From Onthophagus taurus (lineage: Eukaryota > Arthropoda > Insecta > Coleoptera > Scarabaeidae), in contig NC_091975.1 of NCBI RefSeq assembly GCF_036711975.1, positions 15,006,501 to 15,070,500 of the forward strand: DNA of 64,000 bases, in the 5' to 3' direction. Each line of letters starts with the position of its first letter. Position 1 is the stretch's first letter. A program made the translations under genes and the position numbers. Below, one piece after another: positions 1 through 10,382 of this stretch. A model generated the notes under the pieces. That model was given only the letters and a program-made list of their open reading frames with translations, was not told where the DNA came from and did no database searches.

Positions 1-231
1 TTATTCATCCAAAATAAATAGGGTTTCAACTAATTACAGATTTCGGAAGTACCTATACTAAATTATTACATAATTTAAATAATAAATAATTCGATTTGTA
101 AGCAAACAATAAAAAAGCAAATAAGTAAAAATAAACAAAATGAAACAAAATAAAACAATAACATAAAAACAGAACAGAAGAATGGAGCAGAATGCGCGAA
201 GAATTATGAACTATAATAAGATTTTATAAGA

Positions 232-1024
232 TCAGCCACTGCACTGGGCAGTTGCAACGTTCATCGCAAACACCAAATTCTTTTTTACTGTTTTTACATC
301 AACGCTAAATAATGGGATGAAGGAAGCCATAGATAGTTTGTTATATAACAAGAGAATTCTAATAAAAGGAGAATTTCTTCCGAGTTCAGTGGTAAAACGG
401 GGAATGTAAAATAGATTTTTCCATCGTCCACGATATGCCAGCACGTAAAAACCAATCTTTTCCACGATTAAAGGTGCATCTATTTTATTATTTAATATTT
501 TACATAGAAAACAAAGCGATATGATTTTCCTTCTAAGAGATAACTTAGTTATATCAAATAATGTACGCGCAAATTCGTACGATCTGAACCCGATAAATGC
601 ATTAAATTGTTGTAATATGATGTAATAAGCATACCGAATAAACTTAATTTGAATAGTTTCGATTAAGTTTGAATAAAGGTCTGATCCAGGATCCCATACA
701 ATTACCGCGTATTCTAATTTAGATCGCACCAATGAATTGAATAATAATTTTAACGTTTCCGAAACTGTAAGCATTTCTTATAATAAATCCTAAGAGTCGA
801 AGTGCTGCGGAAGTTATGATTTTCACGTGCTCGGCAAAGAATAAATTGTTGGTAAAAATAATACCTAGGTCCCTCTTTCTGACAACGGATTTCAAATTTA
901 TATTATTTATTCTGTACACAAATTCTATCGGCTTCCTCCCCAAAAAATATGCCATTGATTCACATTTGGACACGTTAAAGTGAATTCTCATCAACAACTG
1001 TTGTAGTACTGTCAAAACTATCAT
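232..1024 (-). pseudogene. LINE (non-LTR retrotransposon) reverse-transcriptase C-terminal fragment
   Basis: Two overlapping minus-strand reading frames (1024-719, then 774-232) together read like the thumb and C-terminal part of a Jockey/R1-type LINE reverse transcriptase. Landmarks are KRDLGIIFTNN and then SLVRSKLEYAVIVWDP, the usual position of the S.LEY...WNP block downstream of the YADD palm. The equivalent segment of the LINE at 24672-26615 has the same order of blocks. The catalytic YADD part is missing, so this is a 5'-truncated copy, and the switch of frame near 720-774 is a frameshift. It abuts the SAP-domain ORF upstream. The 3' flank (1-231) is AT-rich with A-runs but no clear tail. 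Confidence 0.75.
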
Positions 1025-1196
1025 TTAATGACTCACAGCTATCGTTCAGGTCGGATACTTTTTTTGTGTTTAAAATTTGGTTGAGTTTACACTTTAAATC
1101 GTTTTTGTTACCTGTAGTGTCCCTACCAAGTTGGCGTAAAATATTTCGAAGCTCCACAAGTTTTAAATTTGCTACATTTAAGGTTGAATAATCCAT
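975..1196 (-). CDS. small SAP-domain ORF
   Basis: A short minus-strand ORF. I prefer the ATG at 1196 (MDYSTLNVANLKLVELRN) over the upstream frame opening at 1247. Residues about 8-42 match the SAP motif pattern (helix, then LRQLG, then a G..KxxLxxRL-like GNKNDLKCKLNQIL), a DNA-binding fold that also appears at the N-terminus of some retrotransposon Gag proteins. The tail is rich in S, D and N. The 3' end overlaps the LINE fragment by about 50 bases, so the ORF may be a chimera formed by LINE insertion or the N-terminus of an otherwise lost element. Function is inferred from the motif only. Confidence 0.4.
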   Translation of the reverse strand: MDYSTLNVANLKLVELRNILRQLGRDTTGNKNDLKCKLNQILNTKKVSDLNDSCESLNDSFDSTTTVVDENSL

Positions 1197-1516
1197 TTTC
1201 TTTCCTTCTCTTTTCTTGGCGTTCTCCAACGCTCCAGAAGTAAACAAGATTCGTAAACGAAAAGCAAAAAAACCGGTCGCTAGTCGCCCGCAATCAGAAC
1301 CTTGTTATCGAGAAAAAATTTTATAAAAGTAAAAATTCACTTACAAGCTCATAACACAAACCAAAACATGAGTGTCTTCCGGTGCAGCGGCTATGAGGTA
1401 TATTATGCGCTTCAATTAAAATTTATAGGTCGCAAACAACCAATGAACATCTTGGGTAAATCACAGAGCACAGTCGCGTCAACCTTTCACGAGTACGTGT
1501 TCAAGGAACAAAAAAA

Positions 1517-2712
1517 ACGGTTTATGAAAAAATCCCTGAAACGGGTCTAAAGATTTAAATTTTTTATGTTTTTTAAATATGACGTCATCGATTTTTTTTT
1601 CAAATGGCAATACCTCATTTATCTTACGGAATATGACAGAGGTTGCTTTTCTGAATCTAGTACAGTCAATATTAATATTGGTTACAAAAGAAAATTTTTG
1701 AGAATGTATGATAACCAATTAGTTTAAACAATTGAAACTGTCAAAAAATTATTTTGTAAGTAGTTGATTTCCTTAATTCAACATTTTCTGATCCAAAATT
1801 GCTTAGCTCATTAGTATGGTAAGCCTAGCTGTGACTAAATTTAAAAAGCATGCACATCTTCGAGATTTCTCGGAGTCTGTCAGTCAAAAGGTGGTTTTGA
1901 CGGGGCAAGGAAATCCTTATGTTGGGGGTATTGGGTCGCATTTGAATATTAGTAAATCAACGGTTCATAAAATTTTAAAAGCAGCAAAATATTATTCCTA
2001 TAAAGTAAACCTCATTCACGAGCAATGAGTTGTAGTTTTTCCAATAACAATTTTGCTATGATGACTAAGACTTTGTCAAAAGCATATTTTTTTCGACGAA
2101 GGAACATTCACATTGAGTGGACAAGTAAATAGACAAAACTATCGGTATTGGGCTACTCAAAATCCACATTAGGCAAGAAAGTCGCACACCTAACATCCGT
2201 AAAAGATCAATGTGTGGAGCGAAATAGTACGGGATACTGTCCTGAGTCTTTACTGTTTGAGGAAACCTTAATTGGAGGGAGATGTTTAGATTTTTTCAAA
2301 ACGATATCATATTGTTGTCTCACCTGAATTTCAATGACAGTTTTTCTAACAAGATGGCGCCTAACCATTTAAGAAATTGTTAAAAATAATTGGTTACCAT
2401 AGTTAGTCATGTAGCAGTAAAATAGCAGTAGCTATTTTGATCATGTCAAACAAATTTGAAGAAGTTAATCTTTAAAGTAATTCTTCTTCCAAATTTTCTA
2501 ATGTAACCAATATTAATATTGGGTGTACTAGAGAGAAAATACTCTCACCATAAAAAGATCCTCTTTCAGATTCCGTAATAAGAATGGAGGATTTGAAAAA
2601 AATATCGATGACGTCATAACTTGTTTAAAAATGGTGGGAAAAAATTGAGATCTACACCAAAATATTGCAACAAACTTAAATCTTTAGACCCATTTCAGGA
2701 ATTTTTCCAGAA
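1517..2712. mobile_element. degenerate Tc1/mariner-type element with long inverted arms
   Basis: The left arm (about 1517-1690) and right arm (about 2488-2712) are imperfect reverse complements. Shared blocks include TGACGTCATCGAT, GGGTCTAAAGATTTAA and CAATATTAATATTGGTTAC in the same order on opposite strands. Between them lie remnants of an IS630/Tc1/mariner-type transposase. Each arm is about 170-220 bases, longer than ordinary mariner ends, and the right arm contains extra sequence. No clear TA duplication could be fixed because the outermost bases have diverged. Confidence 0.6.
1816..2290 (+). pseudogene. IS630/Tc1/mariner-like transposase remnant
   Basis: The first 70 codons read as a helix-turn-helix region (HLNISKSTVHKILKAAKYYSYKV). 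After a stop and frame changes, about 2083-2155 still reads FDEGTFTLSGQVNRQNYRYW, the block that carries the first catalytic Asp in this superfamily. About 2200-2270 resembles the following INVW segment. Several stops interrupt it and the second and third catalytic residues are not found. It lies inside the inverted arms at 1517-2712, so it is the decayed transposase of that element. Confidence 0.6.
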
Positions 2713-3134
2713 ACTGTTTATAATCTTTTTATCGCCTATATCCGTTACGCACACATAAATAAAAAATTTAAAAAAATTATACTTACCTTATTATATTTAC
2801 ATTATATTTATGACATGCAATTTGAATCCAAACGTTTTTGACAATTCAATAACCTTTTAGGGACCAACCAAATTCGAACTAATTCGCGTGTTCATTTTAA
2901 TTTCGACTAATTTAAATTTATATACAATTCAATAAATGTTCTTTTTCATACAAAGGGGGAATAGTTGTAACGAGCTATCAGCGAATCAAAATACCTTTTA
3001 ATGTTACTAAGTTATTCATTACTATGTTTATAAAAAACAATTGTTATTAATTTCTATTTTTAACAACAATACGGTAAAAACCTTTAAACACGTTATCTTT
3101 AAAATTCAATTCATAATATTTCAATTCAATTTAT
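2713..3134. other. AT-rich spacer, no gene seen
   Basis: About 420 bases of low-complexity AT-rich DNA between the mariner-like arm and the hAT element. I see no ORF of interest, RNA gene or repeat. The outer left end of the hAT element may lie here but no terminal repeat could be recognised. Confidence 0.5.
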
Positions 3135-4517
3135 TTATTCGTGTGGTATATGCTCCAGACTTGATATGGAAAACAGTATAAATTCGCGACTAAATATATT
3201 GGAGAAAAAAGTTGGACCTAATCCATAAGCGTAAACTCTCCTTCGGAAAGAGAATGGATTTACTGCATACAAAACATCAAAATCAATTACAAAATCCGAT
3301 TTTTCCGCTCTAGAATCTTCTCGTTCCTCCAATGCCATTACTTTCGAACGTTTTCAAACTTCTGAATCGAAGTCGCTTTTAATTCTTGGCCCCATCTTGT
3401 CATATCAAAAACTTCTATCTTATGCCTCGGATCAAGAATTAAAACTGCAGCATAAATTCAATTAGCTTTAGGATAATGCTTTAATATTTTGTCTCTCGTA
3501 GCCTGAAAACTAACAATAAGCTGCTCTTCGACAGCGTTTCGATCTGCCTTTCGGTCCCATGCGAATGTTTTTCTCTCAATATTATCTGTTAGTATATTGA
3601 TACATACAACAACCATAGGTAATGTGACGTACTTCCCTCCTCCGAGTTTCTTGGAAAGTATTTGAAAGTTGAGTGGATAAATTGCTAGTACTATCCATTC
3701 TTTTTCTTCAAGAGCATCTGGTTTTAAATCAACAACATATTTGACACAATACACCAAGTCTGCCTTCAAGAGTTACTTTCAATATATCATTACTGGAATT
3801 CCAGCGTGAAGGTCAATTGGCGAGAATTACCAGTTGCTTCACGTGCACTTCGAAACTTAATTAAAAGTTGCTCTACCCGTTCAATTTTCGAAAAGACTGA
3901 ACGTATTTTACATAGTGCATTAGAATTATCTTCAATTTCCTCAACTTTAACTTCCTCATCGACACTATCATCACTCAATTCTTCATTTGCTTCAGAATTC
4001 AGTTTCAAAGATTTAAACAAATATTGCACGACCAGATTAATTACATGTCCAAAACATCGAAAATGGCAGTTCTCTACATTTGTATCGGGAATAAGTTCAG
4101 GAAGTTTTTTAATAAAAGATGTATTTACTGAGGCATTATCCATTGGTATTCCTTCAAGCCTTTAGCGCTAAGACATTTGAAAAACGTGAGAGTGATGTCT
4201 TTTCCTGTATGTTTTCCATGGGCAGGAAGAAAATCTAGAGCGATAGATTGCAATTTCCAATTGTCATCTATATAATGTGTTGTAATTGCATAATAAGATC
4301 TGCCGCTGATAGAGGTCCAGCCGTCTATAGTAAATGATAATTTCGAAGAATTTTCTATCAACATGTCAGTCATTTTCTTATTTAGACAGTCGAATCGTAA
4401 CATTGCTAATCTTCTCAATTTATCTTTTTTTGGAAAATCCTCTCCAGATATTTCCTTAAAAAAATTTTGAGTGTCTTCGTCATTGAAGAAATTAAAATTT
4501 AAATATTTTTTTGCCAT
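3135..4517 (-). pseudogene. hAT transposase catalytic region, broken into fragments
   Basis: Four successive minus-strand reading frames (4517-4125, 4143-3790, 3769-3458, 3338-3135) give a hAT transposase in the right order. The first has LSFTIDGWTS, the block carrying the first catalytic Asp, and ends ...KGLKEYQW. The second starts at the next block, DNASVN, which carries the second catalytic Asp, and continues to NCHFRCFGHVINLVVQ, the conserved C..H..NLV block. An acidic helical insert follows. The dimerisation C-terminus (hATC) is weak or lost. The frame changes show the gene is dead. Insects also carry domesticated relatives (ZBED-type), but the breaks argue against that here. Confidence 0.65.
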
Positions 4518-5204
4518 CCAATCAACGAATCAAAATTGTCCTTTTTTGTTTTCACTGATATGCTCTGAAAGTAATAAGGATGTGATAAGACGTTATAAAA
4601 CGGACTAAAGGCAAAAAATAGCTATTTATGTAACCACTTGGGAAATGACAAATGACACAATTTGTGTAATGCAATAGATAATTGATGCATGAATAGTTTT
4701 ATTCCCTACACTCTATTTTCTGCTTTTTAGTGTAGTGGTACTCGTTTGGAAACCTGTTGAAAACTTATTGATTTCAATATTTAAAACAAAAATATGCGAT
4801 AAATAAAAATATGGTTATCGATGGTATGCAGTGTGTCCGCTTAAGTTATGCTTATAATAAAAATTTACTTTTCATAAATACAATTTATATTGGAAAAATT
4901 CCATTTTTTTGTACAAGATGCACAAACATGTGGATATGCAAAATTGAAATTTTTGTTAATCAAACTGCCAAAAATTTTATTCGGCTTTTCGTATTATTTT
5001 TCTAATTTTTCATTTTGGTATTTTAAAAAGTCGCCCACAAGATTTGTACTGAACCTGACAATCAGACAAGAAATCCAAGAATTATGTACCATGAAAATAA
5101 TTAAATTATAAAATTACCTAATAGCTTACCTTCATTTGAGGTTTCACAGCAAACATTTCGGAAATAGTAAGTCTGGATATATTTCAAAATATGCTTTTGG
5201 ATGT

Positions 5205-5537
5205 TTACTCCGTCGGTGTTTTCTTAGACCGTGCCATTTTAATTTCCTTCAAATTTATACATATTCTGCACCTGGCTATTTTATCTCGATTTGTCCCTTT
5301 CAATTCAATGTTAAAATAAGTATCGAATATGCTTTTGTGAGAGTCGTTTTGTGTTTGTATGCGAGACGAAAAGCGACTGCTACTTAACGAAGATGACAAT
5401 TCACTTTCAGTTACATTATCCCTTAAACTAACATTGTCTGGTATGTAAATATCCTCACTTCCACTAGAAAAATCACGGGAATTTGATTCATCTTCTAAAG
5501 CCAAAAGTTCGCTTCTCTTTCTCTTGTATCTGTTCAT
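5205..5537 (-). pseudogene. hAT transposase N-terminus with BED-type zinc finger
   Basis: 110 codons starting MNRYKRKRSELLALEDES, with an acidic, Ser-rich stretch, then SIFDTYFNIE and ARCRICINLKEIKMAR. The C-x2-C pair after an FDTYF-like start is the first half of a BED zinc finger, which binds transposon ends in hAT transposases. The frame closes before the His pair. The next recognisable transposase block starts about 690 bases further on, in the minus direction, so the gene is interrupted. A basic RKR near the start could act in nuclear import (inference). Confidence 0.55.
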
Positions 5538-6089
5538 TTTGAATTAACTTGCCACAATTCCGCACACTCAAAAATTCGAATAATTACTATCCACACACCG
5601 TACAACGAATAACCAAACTTGGAAGAAATTTGACCCTTAACTGGCGTGGTGAATATCTGGTACTAAAGTAAACATTACTTGGGCGCCGTGGGCGGTCCCA
5701 GGCGCCACATCACCAGTTAAATGTAAAGCTTTTATTTTTATTTAGTAATATCTTTATTTACTTGGGACACAATACAACACATGCATATCGCAAAATTTGT
5801 GGTAGTCGGAATAGGGTTCAAAGACGGTGGCGGCAGCGTGCTTCGGATAGACGATAGACAAAGCAAGGCAAAGTAAACAAAGTTATGACGATGACCGTCA
5901 ACCGATAACGCCAATAGTGGTTTTCAAAAGCAATTCTTGGTATTATATTATAATGAATAATTAATAATGAATACAATATTATCAATAAAAAAAATTGCTT
6001 TATACTTTTTAGTTCATTTTGAAAATATTATAAAAACGTGTTCTTTTAAAAAGTTTTTTTTATTTATATTTTTATTAGGTTTTCAAGTC
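5538..6089. other. 5' untranslated and subterminal part of the hAT element
   Basis: No ORF of note. Around 5637-5718 there is a short imperfect inverted repeat (AACTGGCGTGGTG against CCACATCACCAGTT) flanking a GC-rich core, perhaps a small foldback insertion. The rest is AT-rich. Confidence 0.3.
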
Positions 6090-6253
6090 CGCATGTAGAA
6101 ATATTTATCTCCGAGACTCTCGTACGAGACGCAAGACCTCATGCACGAGACTTGAAACGAGACCAATGAAAGTGTCGTTTTGTCTTGTCCGAGTATCGTC
6201 TCGAGTGTGACCATGCGAGACGATCGAAAACGAGACCCTCGTACGCACCACTA
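6090..6253 (-). repeat. hAT subterminal GAGAC repeats and probable terminus
   Basis: Within about 160 bases the motif GAGAC or its complement GTCTC occurs about ten times in both orientations, ending at a TAGTGGTGCG-like terminus (minus strand, from 6253). Clusters of short transposase-binding motifs next to the terminal repeat are usual in hAT elements. The flanking GGTACAAA could be half of an 8-bp target duplication, but the partner was not found. Confidence 0.45.
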
Positions 6254-6726
6254 GGTACAAAACAATATTTTTTTAATTTGTATCATTTCCATTATAGCCA
6301 ACTTAAATGTTAATAAACCCTATTATTTAATATTAATTATCGTTTTAAATTTCTATTTATCTGTTTGATTTCATTTGCATCAATAATTCTATTGTTCACC
6401 GTTATTGTAGCCGCACGCCCATTGCCACAGTGTAACTTAACACCTCCGCTGGCGAGGTTCCATGAACTTTACGTAACCTCAGTGATTTAATAAAAACTGT
6501 TTAATTTACAATTTATGTACTAATAATAATGTATGTAATTTGAATATTAAAGTATATCCATCACATACTGAAACCCAAATAACATTGGTTCGCGGTTGTG
6601 ATAACACCATAGTTTTACCTGTAGAAACTTTTTTTATTCGAAGTGTTTTTACATAACTAAAATTCGAAATACTTTAGTTTGAGTTTTTATATACGGTATT
6701 TCCAAAAGTTATATGTATAATCCAAA

Positions 6727-7040
6727 ATGTTTATTTGCGACCGTTGTCAAATATCTTTTACGATAAAACGAAATCTCGACCGACATATACGAACTAAACA
6801 TAACCAAACCGAATTTGGTTGTTCGATATTTGGAAAATATTTATCGAGCCGAGATAAATTGGATCAAAGATTACGTCATGGATTTGCTATTAAACCTAGA
6901 CCTCAAGCACCACCACCATCATCAACTATCGAACCTTAACCGAATTTTGAGATGCGAGTTTCTACATTATCGTCATCATCTACTACTAAACGCCATCGAG
7001 ATTCAACGCCACTACTTTCAGTTACTAAGAACAAAGGTAA
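6727..7040 (+). pseudogene. C2H2 zinc-finger gene, 5' part (split by a Penelope-like element)
   Basis: Opens at an ATG with a canonical C2H2 finger at once: MFICDRCQISF..., C-x2-C, then H-x4-H at residues 20-25. A decayed second finger follows (CSIFGKYLSSRDKL). The frame then stops at 6939. In a neighbouring frame a Ser/Thr-rich linker runs to 7040, where the Penelope-like element interrupts it. The direct duplication GGTATGTGAG at 7041-7050 recurs at 15491-15500, after which coding resumes. The protein is not identified. A finger at the extreme N-terminus is also seen at 59550, so this may be an element-encoded gene rather than a cellular transcription factor (inference). Confidence 0.5.
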
Positions 7041-7050
7041 GGTATGTGAG

Positions 7051-7213
7051 CTTGAAAATGGTTGATTCCAACATCGTTATATTGAATAATAGGCAAATGA
7101 AAAAATGATGAAATAAATTTTCTTGCTTTATTTATTTTCGGTGCGACATGTTTCAAAATCTACAGATTTCTTCTTCAGGCATGACTGAAAAATACATCGA
7201 AAAATTGAGTTGA
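7051..7213 (-). repeat. PLE pseudo-LTR, downstream copy
   Basis: Nearly identical over its length to 15331-15490: both start CTTGAAAATGGTTGATTCC on the plus strand and run through TTTATTTTCGGTGCGACATG. Direct orientation is the hallmark of Penelope elements, whose tandem copies give LTR-like ends. Confidence 0.8.
7139..7184 (-). ncRNA. hammerhead-ribozyme-like motif in PLE pseudo-LTR
   Basis: On the minus strand the order is: short stem I strand (TGC), core CTGAAGA (fits CUGANGA), a stem II hairpin (GAAATC-TGTA-GATTTT), core GAAA, a minimal stem III (AC-AT-GT), cleavage triplet GTC, then GCA closing stem I. PLE pseudo-LTRs are known to encode such minimal hammerheads. Stem I is only 3 bp here, so activity is uncertain. 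Confidence 0.55.
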
Positions 7214-7399
7214 AGATCCAAGTTTACAAAAAGAATTAAGAACCGTCAAATATAATACAAAATTAATAAGTGACATGTTAAAAATAACCGTCAAGTGTGA
7301 AAAGCACATTTTCCAAAGGTTTTAAAATATAATTAGTAGACTTTTGTCTTATTACAAAGTATTATCAAAATTAGAGACTAGAGGACGCTAGAGGGATTA

Positions 7400-7770
7400 T
7401 AAAAATTCCTCATTCATAAAAATTCTGTTATTCATAAAAAAACTGTTATTATTAAGCTCGGTAACATCGTTGAGCAGAAGGGATTTATTTTGAGTGCGAA
7501 TATAGTATTCTTCATACAGATCTAGCTCTTTTGATTTTTTGACATTTTTCAGTAAAGAAACGCAACTAAAATTTATATTGTGTTTCGAGGTGCTTATGTG
7601 TTTGTATACAGCTGAAGAATCTTTACTTAAGTGTTCCTTGAAACGTGTATGTAAATTTCGCCCAGTCTATTCAATGTATATTTTATCACAATCTCCTCAT
7701 TTAATTATGTAAACACCACTTTGGCCTTTGATATCGAATCTATGTTTGTTAGTATGCGATGGTGAAGTTA
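7400..7770 (-). pseudogene. PLE GIY-YIG endonuclease domain
   Basis: The minus strand reads GVYIIK, then after an in-frame stop GDCDKIYIE, a second stop, and TGRNLHTRFKEHL, about 7735-7620. This matches the GIY-YIG nuclease core (GVY..., Y-I-G with the G changed, R in TxxxLxxRxxEH). The GIY-YIG domain sits C-terminal to the reverse transcriptase in PLEs and nicks the target. Two stops and the altered YIG triplet show it is inactive. The 3' part continues to about 7400 as a basic, helical tail. Confidence 0.7.
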
Positions 7771-7923
7771 TATTTCTTGGGGCTTTTATTAAGTTATTAC
7801 CTCTATAGATGATAAATATGTCATCGACATACCGCTTATAAAACACGACATCTTTAGTAAATAGGGAATATCTATCGGAGAAAAGCTCAGTTTTAAACCA
7901 CTCGACAAAAATGTCGGCTATAT
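7771..7923 (-). pseudogene. PLE reverse transcriptase, catalytic YVDD segment
   Basis: The minus strand reads FYKRYVDDIFIIYRG, the palm motif with the two catalytic Asp residues (about 7850-7810), preceded by ADIFVEWFKTELF. The preceding conserved block (GLPMGSPISSIIA) is on the other side of the hAT-type insert, at 8738-8790, so one short transposon separates two adjacent RT motifs. Confidence 0.75.
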
Positions 7924-8737
7924 ATTTTTCGTAATTTAGTGTGGTAATTTACGACTTTTAATTACGAATTTTAATTATACGGTAATAAATCTGTATCATA
8001 AAAACGTGTTATAATTTTATTTTTAAATATTAAATTAATAAAAAATTAATATATATATATTATATTTTTATTTTAATAGTAAATATGAACATAAATATAC
8101 AAAATTTTATCGAAACTGTTCTTATTTGAATTTTCTGCGGGTTGGTCCATTATTTCCGATTCTTCGGATTCATAGTCGATATCTGTTTCTATTTCGGACT
8201 CTGACAATGAGTGAAATGGAGCAAATGGAGGTGATGTTCTTTCGCCTATATTCAAATCTTGGTGGATAGCTTTCTTTATCGCTGGAGCAGCGTATACATT
8301 TTGTACCAAGTGTTGAATGTGACAAGAATGTCTTGTCACATTCAAGACGTAAGATTGTTCACAAAATTTTCACTTGTATGTTTTTCCATTAGTTTTTATA
8401 AAAGCATCGACTATAATGCTTTTAATTTTATCTTTTCTGCCCATGATCACTTCTTAACAAAGTCACGACACTAGACACGACTAACTACGTGCGTTGTGAG
8501 TCGGCGATACACATGTTATAACTTGTTCGCTTTCCCACCATTCCACTTGGTTGATATGCCAAGTGTTGTAAAATACGATATTTACCATAAAAAACTGTAG
8601 TTTACTCAAACTCATATCGTTATTTACCTAGTAAATTACGGTAATTTATTGTGTAAATTACGGCAATTAATTTTTGGTATTTAAATTACGATAAATTACT
8701 ATGGTTATTTTTTGGTAATTTACAAGCTCACATCACT
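7924..8737. mobile_element. short hAT-type element inside the PLE reverse transcriptase
   Basis: The minus strand begins AGTGATGTGAGCTTGTAAATT, a classical hAT-type end. The other end has a TAGTGTGGTAATTTAC-like sequence near 7939. GGCTATAT before and GGCTATGA after look like a slightly mutated 8-bp duplication, and the RT reading frame rejoins across it. AT-rich flanks surround a remnant BED finger and no transposase core, so it is non-autonomous. Confidence 0.55.
8073..8440 (-). pseudogene. BED-type zinc-finger remnant of the short hAT element
   Basis: The minus strand from about 8440 starts MGRKDKIKSIIVDAFIK, then a stop replaces a residue before FCEQSYVLNVTRHSCHIQHL, which supplies the C...H...H ligands of a BED finger. 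An acidic tail follows (ESEIETDIDYESEESE). Only the DNA-binding N-terminus of a hAT transposase is left. The start could alternatively be the internal ATG at 8345. Confidence 0.5.
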
Positions 8738-9052
8738 GGCTATGATAGATGAGATGGGTGAGCCCATGGGAAGACCATCTCCCATGTTGTAAATTTTTTT
8801 ATCAAATATGAAAAAGTTTTGTTCACAGATAATTTCCAATAGCCTCATGAAGGTTACAATTTCTTCGGCACATAAAGATAAGTCATTGTGTTGGTCAGTT
8901 AAAGATGTTCTAATAATGTTAACAGCATCATGTATGGGAATATTAGTGTAAAGGTTGCATATGTCGAATGAAATGAGCCTACATTCATTATCCAGTGACA
9001 CATGTTTTAGTTGATCTAGAAGTTCTGTAGAATTCGTGTTAATATTTCGTAA
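8738..9052 (-). pseudogene. PLE reverse transcriptase, fingers/palm segment
   Basis: Reads LISFDICNLYTNIPIHDAV (first catalytic Asp block of the RT palm) and GDGLPMGSPISS, typical of Penelope reverse transcriptases. Its upstream border at about 9053 is the Gypsy LTR and its downstream border at 8737 is the hAT-type insert. Confidence 0.8.
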
Positions 9053-9295
9053 TATTTGTGGTGGTAAAATAAGTTAATATTAAGTATTGATAGTGTAAGC
9101 ATTGCAATTATTGCAAACTCAGGTGTTTTCGACGCTTCGTATTGCGTATTGAACGTCGTTGCACCGAAGGTTAATAAACGTTTAAATTGCAGAATTAAAT
9201 ATATAATTGTCGTCCGAACGTTGAACGAACACCATGTGATTAACCTCAATAAATTCATTGTTCACACTGTCAAAAAGTAACTTTTATTTTAAATC
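9053..9295 (+). repeat. 5' LTR of the Gypsy element
   Basis: Starts TGTGGTGGTAAAATAAG and ends near TTTTATTTTAAATC. It shares the core GTGTTTTCGACGCTTCG and GTCGTCCGAACGTTGAACG with 13918-14131. It holds about 25 extra bases (CGTTGCACCGAAGG region) missing from the 3' LTR. Confidence 0.75.
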
Positions 9296-9674
9296 CAAGA
9301 GCAGAAGAAGTAGTTCAACAATTATTATTACTCGTTTTAATTATTATAATTATACTGGGGCTACTCTCCTGCTTACGTTACTATTCATTTGGTTTTTCTG
9401 TAAAAAATATACGTAAAGTCAAGAAAAAATGGGCTCAACGCAAACTTAAGAAGAAGTAATAATTGCTCAAGCGGGTAACAGCGGAGGATCCACAGCAGAC
9501 CCATTTGATAGGAAGTACCAGTGAGGAGAAATATGTGTTGTTGTGCTGGTGTGTTTTTTGTGTGTTTACCATTGGCCGTTGTTTATATCGTCGTGCGTGT
9601 TATGGTGTTAGAACAATAGTTTAAGAAGAAGTTAGAATAAGGCAAGATGAACTGCGTGTAGCTGAGTCGTAGGT

Positions 9675-10382
9675 GTGAAGAAAGACAATATTATGATTGA
9701 AGAATTAGATGAAATTTTTGGTGTATTAAATTTTTGGTGTATTAAAACGAATTTAGATTTAACAATTAGGAAAATTAGAAAGTTAGATATTTTAGAAGAA
9801 AAATTTAAAGAATTAATAGAGGATAAGGAAATAAGTAAATCTGTTAACTTTGAACATTTTAAATTAAAAATTGATAATTTATTACACATTGTTACGGATA
9901 TATTGATAGATAGAAGAAAGAAAATTGAGTTAGGTGTAGGCGAAGGGTTAGTTATAGGTAGTGATAATAGTAATTCAGTAACCATGTCCGAAAATTTTGA
10001 TCTAAGAACAGTAACTTCCATGCTTCCGTTAATGGACGATACAGAAGCTGTTACAACTCAATTAATTAGCGCAATAGAAATGTATGCGTGTTTGTTGGAT
10101 GAGGCTGGTAAAACAACCTTAATTCAATGCATTTTAAAAACTAGGTTATGTCCAAACGCAAAATTAAGGGTCAACAGTACGTATCATAATGTAGAATCAT
10201 TTATTAGAGATATAGAAACACATCTCTTAAGTAAAAAATCAACGAGTGCTTTGTCGATCCAGTTACATAAACAAATTCAAGAAATTCTACGAAATTATGT
10301 AATAGAGGTGGCAAGAAGTCAATGGTCTTCTCCAGTCTTGATTGTACCGAAAAAAGCTGATATTTCGGGTAATAAAAAATAG
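9675..10382 (+). pseudogene. Gag fused by deletion to reverse-transcriptase start
   Basis: 235 codons; the ATG at 9693 (MIEELDEIFG) is also possible. The N-terminal 190 residues are charged and helical and include DLRTVTSMLPLMD, VTTQLISAIEMYACLLDEAGKTTLIQ, a Gag capsid-like region. Near residue 200 the sequence jumps to EVARSQWSSPVLIVPKK, the first conserved block of a Gypsy RT. Protease and linker are missing, so an internal deletion joined gag to pol in frame. Confidence 0.6.

Larger units (their letters stand above)
3135..6253 (-). mobile_element. hAT-superfamily DNA transposon, decayed
   Basis: Minus-strand BED zinc finger (5537-5205), then hAT transposase blocks (4517-3135), in the order expected of a hAT element. 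The likely 5' terminus is at about 6253, where the minus strand starts TAGTGGTGCGTACGAGGG and continues into many short GAGAC/CGAGAC repeats, typical of hAT subterminal regions. An opposite terminus near 2.9-3.1 kb was not recognised, so the lower boundary is the end of coding similarity. Total length, about 3.1 kb, fits an autonomous hAT. Confidence 0.6.

Noticed and set aside
6120..6253. Possible cluster of restriction-like or enhancer sites (GAGAC)
   Set aside because: Better explained as hAT subterminal repeats because it ends at a hAT-type terminus on the same strand as the transposase.
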